From Cristatella mucedo (lineage: Eukaryota > Bryozoa > Phylactolaemata > Cristatellidae), in the NCBI GenBank assembly GCA_009760855.2, contig WPIO01000033.1, positions 1,266,001 to 1,330,000 on the forward strand: a stretch of 64,000 nt of DNA, given 5' to 3'. The notes beneath the pieces were generated by a model, which saw only the letters and a list, made by a program, of their open reading frames with translations, did no database searches and had not been told where the DNA came from. Position 1 is the stretch's first letter. Each line of letters opens with the position of its first letter. Shown here piece by piece: positions 23,940 through 34,486 of the stretch. Position numbers and translations under genes: made by a program.

Positions 23940-24100
23940 AAGTAATGTAATGTAATGTATCTCCGTCAGTAACTCCACAAAGTCATAAAGACCATGAGGG
24001 TGTTACGCAGGAGAGTTTTGTATAGCGCACTCACAGCCTAAGCGGCTTTCGGTACGCGCATGCTAGGCTCCCTGCTCGGCTGTAGCCATGCGAGATTGCC
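23940..24100 (-). repeat. LINE-2x 3'-end fragment with TAATG tail
   Basis: (TAATG)n, then 'tatctccgtcagtaactcc', 'acaaagtcataaagacc', 'gttacgcaggagagttttgt' and 'ctaagcggctttcggtacgc': the clean antisense terminus of LINE-2x. Confidence 0.8.
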
Positions 24101-24129
24101 TCTATTGCCCATCGTGGCACAATCTGTTA

Positions 24130-24215
24130 TTACATGAACAGACGGTGTGAAGTTTATTGATGTCGATTTAGTTCTCTTAGGATGCTATAATGCTACTTTA
24201 TTATCATCATCGGTT
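24130..24215 (+). repeat. Weak LINE 3'-end remnant
   Basis: 'gatttagttctcttaggatgct' followed by 'ttattatcatcat' resembles the LINE-1x subfamily end. Confidence 0.4.
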
Positions 24216-24274
24216 ATGATCATAATTAGGTTCCTGATTGAACCTGACTTATCGGTCTCTCTTGTTTGTTGACC

Positions 24275-24279
<5 letters not shown>

Positions 24280-24318
<39 letters not shown>
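24280..24318. repeat. (TA)n microsatellite
   Basis: About 39 bp of uninterrupted TA. Confidence 0.95.
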
Positions 24319-24320
<2 letters not shown>

Positions 24321-25540
24321 GTCGCACCAGTTATCCTAGTTGAGAAGCCGTGTTTTTAAAATGGTTGAAAGGAAGGGGACAGGCTTCGAGCGATTCCGAA
24401 TAGGACTTGTCAGCCTGTGACTTCAGCAGAAGCTATTCAGTTGCACTATCCCTCACATTCTGCCCCAACTCGGGCATATATCTGAAGAGCAATGAGCAAT
24501 CTTAAGCTGTGATTGTTCAGGTCAAATAAAGGAAAACGTTTTCTATTTATAAGCTCTCGAACTGAACTCGTGTTTGTGCTTATTTTAAAATGGTAAGTCA
24601 TGTGTTACTCTTCACGGTTTGCATTCTGTGTGTCATAGGTATCATTGCTTTCTTGTTCGACATGACGTCGAATCTATTACTGTTTAGTGAGGTATTGTTG
24701 TAACCGAGTATATGGAGTGCCTTGGTCATTTGCCAGTGAAGAGATTTGCTTGTGATTAATCTGTAGCCCCGAACAACTCAGAAATGTGTTCGATCTAGCG
24801 GTCTCTGTTGGAACTTCTAAGCGCAGCAGTTTCTCTCGTTTGTCTAGCCTCAACGAGCTGCTATTGAAATCTCCCCACCGTCCTCAGAGCAGGCATCTGA
24901 AGCACCTGCAGACCCATTGCGCTAGTTTCCTGTGAGTTGTACTCTATGGAGACCAAGGGTTTGCAAGGGAATATGACAGCCAGTTAGCATAGAAACGAGT
25001 CCGCTGCTTGATTACATTAGAGCAGCTTATTGAAGAAAATGCAAGGTGCAATTGCTTTTTTTTTTAAAACCCTTGAAGAAATTGTTTCACGAGCTGCTGT
25101 ATTTGCTGATCCACGTGCTTGTTCCTCCATAATGTAACTAACAAAAAATAGACGGCTCTGATTGCGATTGTGATTCAGCTGAGTGTCAAAGAAAAAGGAG
25201 GCGTATATGTTTACCTAGCTGGGGCTGCACTTGCCTAGGCCAGTATCCCAAATGCAAACTTGCCTCACAGTTCGTGGGTTTTGCATGCTCTTACCATGTG
25301 TTTGGTGGGATGCACAAAACCCCCACCGTCGGCTGCATTGTTGCCCGACGTGCATGAACAAAGAATTGCAGAGTACCTCGAAGCTTGCTTGAGCTGAGTG
25401 GGCCGTTTGAACAAACAGTGACCACCAATTCATTGGCCAGCCGCATCAAGCTCATTTCCTTATTGTGCCGACATCCTTTTATTCATGTTTCCTGGCGGAA
25501 ATGACGAGTTATTTTGTGAATCCAGCTCTCACTGCTCGTT
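24319..25540. other. No gene recognised
   Basis: Several splice-like sites surround short open stretches (for example 24855-24930), but none forms a recognisable domain. Confidence 0.35.
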
Positions 25541-25549
25541 GCCCCCTAC

Positions 25550-25683
<134 letters not shown>

Positions 25684-25689
25684 TAAGCA

Positions 25690-27040
25690 ATTGCTGTTGC
25701 TGTGTCAGAGTCAGTAATTTATGGACATGACATGCAGGTTGTTGGGGATTCGATGATGTACATGAATGCAGTTTTCACTTGCCGTATACTTAGCAGGTGG
25801 GTATCCTTAATATGCCCAATTTGAAGCATGTCTGTGCTGTTTTACTCACATAGGTGGCTGCTTGTGTTACTCTCTTGCTCACTGCTAAAGCCCTGCAGGC
25901 AACTGAGTTCCCAGCCTGAGTGGCAGTAAGTTGTAACACGACTGTGAAGAAATTTCTCGGTTTTAGTTACTCATCTGATGTAACCCAAAGACGGTTTGCG
26001 TGAGCAATTTTAATTAGAAATCGCTTAGATGGTGGTTATTCGACTGGGCAGATACCGACTTATGCCCTGCAGAACATTATACATGAAGTCGATTTCTCAT
26101 CAACGACGTAAACAAGAGCCTACATATGCAATAATTTGCCACGACTACAATTGACTGCTGATCCCAGGCGGCTGCCATTTCGAAAGCCTTTGCATTGGCT
26201 GATGCTGTGAATGAGGGTTAAGTGGTTAATGTGTGTACGTGAAGCCTTGTCATATGTCGGCAACTCCTCCGTGGACCAATTGCAAGTGATTTTCGGGGTT
26301 TCACACCCTGGCTATGTTTGTGCATAGTCAGTCACTGACTTTTTAACTGAGTACGATCGTAGACCTATTGGCAACTGTCCTCCGAGCCTGTCAAAAGTAA
26401 TGCTTGTAAATTAATCCACAGCTAATCCACTGCTCTCCTATATGCTTGCCAAAATTAATGCTTCTCGGCCAGTCCATAATCTACTATTTTTAGAACAAGA
26501 TCATCTAGATTCACACAACTACCAGATTCTGGTAGCTGTATGACACATTCGAGCAAGGTCTGTGTGTCTGCCTTCAAGCTATGATCTTTTCGAAACAGAT
26601 TTGTTGGTGGCCTGTTTTAAGATGCCACGGTATCAGCATCACCATATTTGTGAGGGCCATAGCTCTTGCTGCATAGAGACTCAAGCTGGAGACTGCAGAG
26701 CTTCAAATTGCAAATTAACACTAACCAAGTGACATGCTTTCTTTCCAGCTTCTGTGATGTCTCTTCTGCAGTAGCACATTCCATAGAGTCTAAATTGTAT
26801 ACTGACAAGTTCAGCTACTAACTTAGGCCATACACCAGGCCTCTGTCAGGGCCACTGCATCAGCTCCACATTAGGTTCGTCAAAAAAGGTGCTTTACTCA
26901 ACTTGCTACTGGTGCTTTACTCAACTTGCTACTGGTCAAGTTGAGATTCAAATCTGGTCAAGTAAGTTGACATTCACATGTCAAATATTCTGCCTCTGGA
27001 TCGTTATATTTGGCATCAAGATTACGAACTGAAGCACACT
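25690..27040. other. No gene recognised
   Basis: Two splice-bounded open patches (25738-25797 and 26169-26215) are noted elsewhere as unproven. A short tandem duplication (ggtgctttactcaacttgct twice) lies at about 26890-26930. Confidence 0.35.
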
Positions 27041-27044
27041 GCCA

Positions 27045-27224
27045 GGCTAGTAAAGTGAATGTAGGACATTCCCCCAAACATTCACCCAACATTCCCTCCT
27101 CCCCATCGACATTCCCTCTGGTGGACCCAAGGACATCCCCCCCCCCCGACATTCCCCCTCCCGTAGGACATTTCCCCCCATGTTAATGAATGTATAACTA
27201 AGAATACACACACACACACACACC

Positions 27225-27260
<36 letters not shown>

Positions 27261-27310
27261 CATGCTCAAATGAAGTTCATGCTCTATCGAAATACAATCA
27301 CCTCGGTATA
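27045..27310. repeat. Dispersed CA-core element, copy 2
   Basis: A C-rich arm with several GACATTCCC motifs, 'aatgtataactaagaata', a (CA)n then (TA)n core (27205-27260), and 'tcaaatgaagttcatgctc'. It is homologous in order to 10775-11025. An inverted version of the arm (GGGGGTAATGTCC) follows at about 27480-27500 and may be the other end of a longer fold-back unit. Confidence 0.7.
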
Positions 27311-27939
27311 ATTGGACGTTTTGTTAATTTCTCATGGCATATTCACTGGTTGGCCTTACACTACACAGTTCATTTGAGTAGTCTAATTACAAAAACTGTA
27401 CTTTGATGTTTTGCTCAATGAAGTACTGATAAGGCCAATCAGAACAATCACGTACACCCTAAACAGGGGGAATGTACTACCCCAGAGGGGGGGGGGTAAT
27501 GTCCATCCATTTAGTAAAGTACTTTTTGGCGAATGCTAGAGTAGCTTCCTGTCGGGCAGCTAATTCTTTGCTACTTAGTTCCCGGATCACTTTATTGCTT
27601 AAACTCTGCTCTTGCTTCCTCTTTGGTCTTGTAGGTGTATTGCATATTTGGCTTCCAAATTTGTATTGAAAGCTGCCATGGCTTTGGGCATGCTATAAAG
27701 AGGCTATAGAGAGCGCTTCCACTTTATACCTAGCTGTAGTCTTTGTGGTTCGGCAATGATTCTTGCCTTCATTCGAGCTGTTTTTAAGGGGAAGTCCATT
27801 TTTGGTCAAATTTTTTAAACTGAAACTTTTGACCTTTGTGTTGCCCAAAGTATCCCCATTCGTACTTGCAGTTGTCAGTGCATTAATTGTAAGCTTTTTG
27901 CCGTAGCACTAGCAGCAAATTGGCTGCATCCAAGCGCTC

Positions 27940-28165
27940 GTGATTCTTGGGTGCTGACACTGTGCACGCCACCACTAACCATATTTTGCATGTTGACACA
28001 GCGCATGTCACTTCTAACCATGTTATGCTTGTTGGCATTGTGCATGCTATCACTAATAATTTGTTCATGCTTCCATTACGACATATGTAAAGTGCCTAGA
28101 AAGAGATTAAGTTCTCTGAGGGTGCTGTACAAATGTATTACTACTATTATTATTATTATTGCTGG
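27940..28165 (+). mobile_element. LINE-1x 3' UTR fragment
   Basis: Contains three imperfect units of about 60 bp (gctgacactgtgcacgccac..., gttgacacagcgcatgtcac..., gttggcattgtgcatgctat...). The terminal hairpin region 'gtgcctagaaagagattaag' and an (ATT)n tail follow. Confidence 0.8.
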
Positions 28166-28169
28166 CAAA

Positions 28170-28960
28170 TCATACATGGCAAGATCCGGGTATCCAGCCG
28201 GTCACCCTATTAGGGAACCCCTATTGTGCAGCAGTTTTCATTACTGAAATGTAAGGATGGTGTTGTATTGCCTCTCTACTGCCTCGTGCAAGGCGACGAT
28301 GAACTGCATGAAATGTCTTGTTGCTTGAGGTTTACATTGCACACGATTGATCGGCACATACTGTCCAAGACTCGGTACTTCCATTGGTGTTTTTGCATGA
28401 GCTCTGGTAGTCGATGTGTATTTCTTTCTAAAGTAGACCATGAGGCCTCAGCCTGATCTGACATGGTACTGGTAATAAGGCTCACTGGAAATAAATGGAG
28501 GCCAATGCTGATGCTGGTAGCCTGTTTATCGCGGTTTTTGAATAATTGGTTGCTTGCACTGCCTGACACCAACTGCTCCATAAGGTGGAGCAAGAGTATG
28601 GGAGTAGCTTTAATTTGTAAGAATCCGTTCCGAGCTAGCCTGTCTTGTCATGTTGATTGCTGTTGCTACTTATGCTCTGGATCACCACTGAGCTGCAAGT
28701 AAGTAGTAGAAAATTTGCCCAGCAGAGGCTCGCTCTCGGGAAGAATCAGCAGCATTTGCAGTGCTATAGTGCATGTGAGTCTGATTGCATTGACCGTGCC
28801 AAACAAGCTGCCAACATCGGCAGTTGCCTCCCTACTTCCTCGTTTTTGAGCCCAACGCTTGGTTCTAGAGCTCTGAGAATGATCTAGCTGGCGTGGATCT
28901 TCTCCGTCTTTTGCTGCTCGCACGGACATGCTGATAGTCTCCCCCTTGTATCGATTTGCA
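28170..28960. other. No domain-bearing gene recognised
   Basis: Open frames at 28226-28456 and 28463-28702 (+) and 28666-29151 (-) have no recognisable motifs. The right end carries a good pyrimidine-rich acceptor (28930-28961) used in the KDM4-like model. Confidence 0.35.
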
Positions 28961-28961
28961 G

Positions 28962-29427
28962 AGGTGACAGCAGAGCCTTGGTTGAAGCGTGACTCGTGGG
29001 AATGGCTACCACAACTGGATTGGCGATGCAGCTGGACGCCGACGGCGGTGATGCCCACCTTGCCATCATGTCGTACACGGCTGAACTGGCTCGTGCGCTT
29101 CGAAAAAAACACACCGAGCAACCGATGCAGCCATTGAAGCGGCAGCTCCAAGCCTCCGCCTGCCCCGGGCGTCCGCCTGCCGGCCGAGCCTCTCAGGTCC
29201 TTCCTCTGCCAGAGCCCATATTGTTTCCGGGACGTTGGTCGAAGCCGGAGTCCGATGGTTTCGGCTCTGCCATAACTTCAGCCATCAGCAACGGCTGGCG
29301 GCCTCGGGGCTGCTGTTTGGAGCACAATGCTGCGGTGGTGGCTGGAGTGGCTGCAACTGGGGGGCTGAGATTCTCTTTGCCTGTGGCTGCCGACACTAAG
29401 GCAGAAGTTGAAGCACTTGCGGCTGAG
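28962..29427 (+). CDS. KDM4-like: KDM4-like exon 1 (tentative; coding from ATG 29002)
   Basis: A pyrimidine-rich acceptor ending TTTGCAG precedes 28962. An in-frame TGA at 28988-28990 lies upstream, and the first ATG at 29002 is in a fair context (GGGAATGG), so the exon could hold the translation start. It encodes about 142 residues without a recognised fold, Ala-rich with a basic patch (LARALRKKHTE). It ends at GAG before GTTGGT in phase 0. Alternatively coding could enter at the acceptor GCGATGCAG (from 29032). Its link to the downstream exons is inferred from phase, GC content and order only. Confidence 0.35.
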
Positions 29428-29510
29428 GTTGGTGGGCTTTGGCATTGCGGTCTCTTTTGACTTTGCTCTTGCGGGGCTGTGCAGCTGCAAACAAGTCTTG
29501 TGATTTTCAG

Positions 29511-29583
29511 ACGGCTGGAAGCAGCCTGCTGACATCGTTCTCTTCGAATCTGGGCGAGGCACAGCGGCTGGCTTCGAAAACAG
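29511..29583 (+). CDS. KDM4-like: KDM4-like exon 2 (tentative)
   Basis: A 73-bp open segment between a strong acceptor (TTGTGATTTTCAG) and the donor GTATTG, starting in phase 0 and ending in phase 1. The phase fits both the preceding exon and the acceptor at 37500. It encodes a Ser/Leu-rich stretch (TAGSSLLTSFSSNLGEAQRL) with no domain. Confidence 0.4.
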
Positions 29584-29799
29584 GTATTGGTGTGTTACTA
29601 GCTTTGCGATCGTGCGATATTGTGCTCCTGCTCCCTGTTGTTGCTTTGACAACATGGGCGTATGGAAAGGGGCAGTGAGCCCTGGCCAATTAGGGGGCCC
29701 GACAGATCTAAAGAGGTTATGCTCCATTCGGCCTTCCTTTGATTAGCTGCCGTGAGCGAGTTCGAGCTTTGCCCCTCTTTCTGTTGATGCTTCGTATGC

Positions 29800-30165
29800 C
29801 TTAATAATAATAATAATATTATTAATAATAATGCACTTGATACAGCGCCCTCAGAGAACTCAATCTCTTCCTAGGCGCTTTACATTTCCTTCAAAGGGAA
29901 ACACGATTGAATCGTGAGTAATATCAAGCTTGATAAACAACATGAATAACATGGTTAGGGGTGACATGTACAGGGTCAGCATGCAAGTGTGGTTAGTGGC
30001 AGCATGCACAGTGTCAGCATGCATAAGCACATGAAGGACGAATCACAGGGACCCACTAAATGCTGTCTTAAATAGGTGTTTTTAGGTTCTTTTTAAATGT
30101 GGTCACGTCAGGGGATGTTCTGATGCAAGTAGGGAGGGAGTTCCAGGCTTTGCTAGACATCTCAT
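29800..30165 (-). mobile_element. LINE-1x 3' end, 5' truncated
   Basis: On the minus strand: the reverse transcriptase C-terminal end (MSSKAWNSLPTC-like), the full 3' UTR with the 'ctgacactgtgcatgctgcc' repeats, the hairpin and an (ATT)n tail. Lies in the KDM4-like intron. Confidence 0.85.
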
Positions 30166-30189
30166 TGTTGTAACAATCTCGAGGCTGCA

Positions 30190-30262
30190 CTTATAATAAT
30201 GGCATTTGTATAGCACCCTTAGAGAACTAAGTCTCGCTAAGCACTTGACATATGCTGAGTCA
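30190..30262 (-). repeat. Second LINE-1x-type 3' tip
   Basis: 'ttataataatggcatttgtatagcac', then 'ccttagagaactaagtctcg': an independent short 3' end directly next to the previous one. Confidence 0.6.
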
Positions 30263-30550
30263 CACAACAAAATGCAAAGCCCCGGCACGGCCATAGGATC
30301 ATTCCCTGACCGTCCTACCTTAACATGCCAACTATTTCAGTGTAGTGCCCGGTAGTAAGCTGAATAAACAAAGCTGTTCAATCCATCGCCGCCCAGTCAC
30401 AACTTGTCATTGTTTAGCAGGTTTGTGAGCACTGATGGGCACACTTTGGTCGTGCCATAGGTTTGTGATATGTCAGGGTATTCTTACTCTGGCAATCTGT
30501 ACATGATTTCATACCAGTAGTGTGGTCCTTCTCAATTCTGTTTCCCTCAA

Positions 30551-30562
30551 TGTGTGTGTGTT

Positions 30563-30645
<83 letters not shown>

Positions 30646-30654
30646 CGCGTGTGT
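30551..30654. repeat. (TG)n microsatellite
   Basis: About 100 bp of TG with a GCGTGCGCGT end. The Cys/Val and His/Thr open frames over it are artefacts. Confidence 0.95.
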
Positions 30655-30659
30655 TTGCT

Positions 30660-31615
30660 CGCATGGTCGAATTGGTGTGAGTATGCATGCACACGGCTAT
30701 TGCTTAGGCACGTGCGCATGTGTGGAAAGGCTTATCTATAGCCGATGGCATGATCGCCCTATTCCAGTCCAAAATCCCCTAATGCTCTTGGCTTCCAGGT
30801 ATAGTTCACACACCATGGGAAGGAAATTTAACTGTACACTGAATAAGAAGGGCGAATGGGAGCTGGTTTGGGTGTGGTACAGCGCCCATTGTTAGCAGCA
30901 GTGACCAAAGAGGCCTGCTGGACATAAGTGGCAGCACAGCCTAGCTCTGTATCTTGAAAGGATGAGCCAGAATGGGATGGGGGGTACCGATAAAGCTAGT
31001 AGAAAAAGTGGTGGCCTGTGTTGCTGCCAAGAATGATTGATGCCCCCTCCCCACTCCCGGTCGGGTGAGACTTGACCAGAAGATGAACGATTAATGGAAC
31101 AAAGGGCCTTCTGTCTGTGGCACCATTTCGCCAGGCACAGCTTCCTGTCCCACGGCTTGGGTTGGGCTAATGAGGACAGGTGTGATATTAGATTTTATGA
31201 AAGAGTAATTAATGCTCGTGTGTACCAACACCTCATTTGCTCTGGAGATTTGATTCTATTTCCCCGGCCGTCCATGTCAACAATGCCCGTGTAGCTAGTA
31301 TGAAAAAGCTACTTCTTTGTGTCGGTAGGCTCTTCGTGTAGGACTTTATAGCCACCGCCGAATAGGCTGCCCCCGAATAGGCTGCCCACATGCAGCGCTG
31401 CCCCAGTCCCTGACCACCGGGCGGGCTTTCCTTGCTGCACTGCCTGATGTGAGCTCACCTTGTATATTTGTGACACTTAGTTTATTAATTGTGTGTGGTT
31501 AGCAGAGGACAATTTCAAGGTCTGGCCCATCACTGCCTTAACCCCTGGTCAGGCCTCTGGCCACCTTGGCTTCTGCTACCGGAATGTTTGCCTTGTGCTG
31601 GGGTTATCGTTTTAT
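30660..31615. other. Intronic stretch, nothing recognised
   Basis: No domain or repeat boundary recognised within the KDM4-like intron. Confidence 0.35.
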
Positions 31616-31621
31616 CATGCA

Positions 31622-31925
31622 CCCTGATTTGGCCCAGGGGTTAAGGTGCCCATCTTTGATGACCGAGGGCTAGTTGAATGCGTTTGATGACCGAGGTCGT
31701 GGGCTCGAGCCCTGCCGAATACATGAATCACAGGCCTGTGATAGCCCAGGAGGTATGGTGCTCGCTCTTCACCTAGGTTGTAGGTTATAATCCTAAAGTG
31801 GGCGATCCTTGATTGCCAACTGCAAGCGTTGGTGATAGCCGTTAGGACTCTTCTGCTGCTAGACAAATAAAGCTTTTAAATCAGCTAATATTGTTAGGGT
31901 GCTAGAAAAATGGGTTTTATTTATT
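31622..31925 (+). mobile_element. SINE-2 interrupted by a SINE-1 insertion
   Basis: The SINE-2 head (TGGCCCAGGGGTTAAGG A-box region, GGGCTCGAGCCC B-box region) runs to about 31730. A SINE-1 body follows (tagcccaggaggtatgg, aaagtgggcgatcct, attgccaactgc, ctagacaaataaagc) to about 31888. The stretch then resumes with a LINE-1x-like SINE-2 tail (gttagggtgctagaaaaatg). SINE-1 therefore inserted into an existing SINE-2. Confidence 0.65.
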
Positions 31926-31929
31926 TATC

Positions 31930-32880
31930 CGAATGCTGGTTTGGCACCCAGAATAAAGGTTGCTGCATAACATATATCGTTCTGTGCACATTGGCAGCAC
32001 ACCGCTAAGCGTGTCCAGACCTAGACGATTCACAGGATCGTGCTAAGGTCTGGTGCTGTGGGGCCTGACCGACTTACCCACTACCCTCGTGCAATGTTGT
32101 AAGTTTGTATCGTGAGTACTTGTGAACTAACAATAGCAAGGTCACGCAGGCCGGGCAGTCGAGGGATACTGTCAGTGTGGTTTTTGGACCCTGTTCTCCC
32201 CACTCTTATTCCTCCCCTCCCTCCTCTACCCTTACCCCTCCCACACCCTATCCCTCCCCATCCATCCCTGCCCAATCCCTCTCTATAGAGTGATCCGATG
32301 AGGCATATTCCGGATGCAAGCCTGAGAACGGCCCCTTCACTTCTCTTCTGATTTGAAGTAAGGTCAACGTTTGTCCTTCTGCTAGGCTTAATCCTGAGTA
32401 TGCCCCTGTCGATTCCTTTTGCCCACTACATTACCACTGAAAGCAATCTTGTACCGCTGAAGTAGCTTAACTCCAACGAACTCGACCACTTTCATGTCAT
32501 TGTTAGTAGTGCAGCACGGTTTGGTAGCGTTGTGGCCTTTGAGCCCAGTTGTTATAGCCCTCTGCGGAGCTTATTGCCATTTGCCACTCGTTTACCTCGC
32601 GTGTTCCACTTTCGGCGTCTCATGTCTCAGCATTTCTCTTAGCTTGTCGCTGAAATTTTTTGTTACCTACCCTCTAGGCATAAGCGCTTAGGCCAGATCT
32701 CACGGTAGCCCGGACTTCTCAGTCCGGCTAGCGAAACGTCCTTCTTTCAGTTATCAGGTGATTAACTCCTTTTTTCAGTGCTGCTTGCACCAGCCTAGGA
32801 GTCTATTAGCTCAGACCGCAGGGCTTGGCACTACGAAGACCTGCAGCTGAACGCTTGCTGAGGGCTGCAAGGCATGCGAT
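31930..32880. other. Intronic stretch, nothing recognised
   Basis: A pyrimidine-rich block at 32180-32285 is the only notable compositional feature. Confidence 0.35.
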
Positions 32881-32884
32881 TTTA

Positions 32885-34486
32885 TGTAGTTTAATGTATA
32901 TTCATCTGTAACTCCACAAAGCCATAAAGACTAAGTGAGTGTAACGCAGGAGAGTTTTGTATAGAGCACTCACAACCTAAGCGGCTTTCGGTACGCATTC
33001 GGTAGCCAACAGACTTCGTCTCACGCAACGAAGAGAAAGTGGGAAGCATAGCAAAGTCAGGAGAGCAGTTGAGGTAGTGAGTAGCACGGAAGTAGCAGCT
33101 CAGGATTGCTGAAAAGGATGGGCCATATTCGGCAGCAGGAAAGTAGTTGTCGTTGCATAAGAATTGTGGAAGCGAGTTCCACAGTCTAGGACCTGCAGAG
33201 CTGAAGCTTCTGTCGCCAACGGTCTTAAGGCGAAGAATGGAACAGCTAATTTATTGTCCACACAGGACCAGAGGGCACGAAGAAGCTACAACTGGTGCAG
33301 CAGTTCAGCTAGGTATGGAGGAGCCAAGCCGTGGCGGGCCTTGTGGGTCAACATAAGAACTTTGCTCTGTATCCGTTAATCAACCGGTAGTCACCCTAGC
33401 TCTTTTAGCAAAGGCGATACGTGGTCAAACTTCTGGGACTTGAAAACTATCCTTGCAGCCGTATTCATAATCAGCTGCAGTGACCTAGTTGCTTTCTTTG
33501 GTAACCAGCCAAAAGCGAATTACAATAACCAAGCCGAGACAGAACTAAGGAGCTAGTTAAATAAACTCTTTGCAAGCCACTGTGGAAGACAGCTCCTTAT
33601 CGTGGATAGGGATCGGACGTGATGGCAAGCTGTAAAAGCAGTCTTCTGAGTGAAGCTTTTTAGCTGTCGAAAACAACATCTAAGTTTCGAGCACGTGGTG
33701 ATGGTCGCACAACAGCTTCACCTATTAGAAGAGCAAAGCCTTTTAATCCAGCTACATGCTTAGGGTGTCCTATGAGCAGCAGTTCGGTTTTATAATCATT
33801 TAGTTTCAAGAAGTTTTCCGACATTCAGGATCGAATGTCAAAGGTAAGCATTCTGCTTATCATTTGCTGCAGTAGATTCCGTCGGTTGGAATGACAAATA
33901 CAGCTGAGCATCGTCAGCATATAAGTGATATCCTATTCCATGGGCCTTAATCACTTTTTCCAGAGGTTGAGTGTAAATGGAGAACAGCAAGGGACCAAGG
34001 ATGCATGAGGGACTCCACAGGTGACCGGTCTCGAGTGTGAGACCTGACCCCCACACGACACGGATTGAACACGATCAGACAAGTAAACCACCTTATTTAA
34101 ACCACGCCAGTGCCTCGTCTGCTAGACCGATTGTTGTCCTCAATTGTTCAAAGTAGAATATCGTGATCAACGGTGTCGAAGGCATTTGACAGGTCTAGCA
34201 GAGTTAGGGCAGTGACAATCCCGTCATCGTTGCCACATAGAATGTCATTGTTAACACGGAGGAGAGCAGTTTCAGTGGAGTGCTGCCTCTTGAACCCTGC
34301 TTGAAATGTTTCTTGACATTTAATTCTTTTCAATATGTGCAACCAGCTGCTTACTGACAATTTTTTTTAAGAATCTTGACAAAAAAGGAAACTAGGCGAT
34401 AGTTTGCCAGGACTTTAGAGGACCATTACAAAACCAGAGGACCATTACAAATCTCGGTTATGGCTGGGCTTGTTCTGCCACAGAGA
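32885..34486 (-). mobile_element. LINE-2x copy, 3' half (split by LINE-1x)
   Basis: The minus strand carries [37 protein letters not shown], the [15 protein letters not shown] catalytic block and the complete LINE-2x 3' end (tatctccgt-type terminus inverted at 32900). Nearly identical to 15970-17700 (+), including internal stops. Its 5' continuation is 36520-37378, beyond the inserted LINE-1x. Confidence 0.87.

Noticed and set aside
25738-25797. Splice-bounded open patch (VVGDSMMYMNAVFTCRILS) on the plus strand
   Set aside because: Good acceptor and donor, but only 20 codons, no family match and no partner exon.
26169-26215. Splice-bounded open patch (AAAISKAFALADAVNE) on the plus strand
   Set aside because: Too short to identify. 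Could be chance between CCCAG and GTTAAG.
28666-29151. 161-codon minus-strand open frame
   Set aside because: No recognisable domain; overlaps the tentative plus-strand first exon, and its composition looks like a shadow frame.
30554-30895. Long open frames rich in Cys/Val or His/Thr over the TG array (also at 58.6-59.1 kb, 25.5 kb, 8.6 kb and 57.7 kb)
   Set aside because: Pure dinucleotide repeats are open in several frames by chance. No domain and no splice support.
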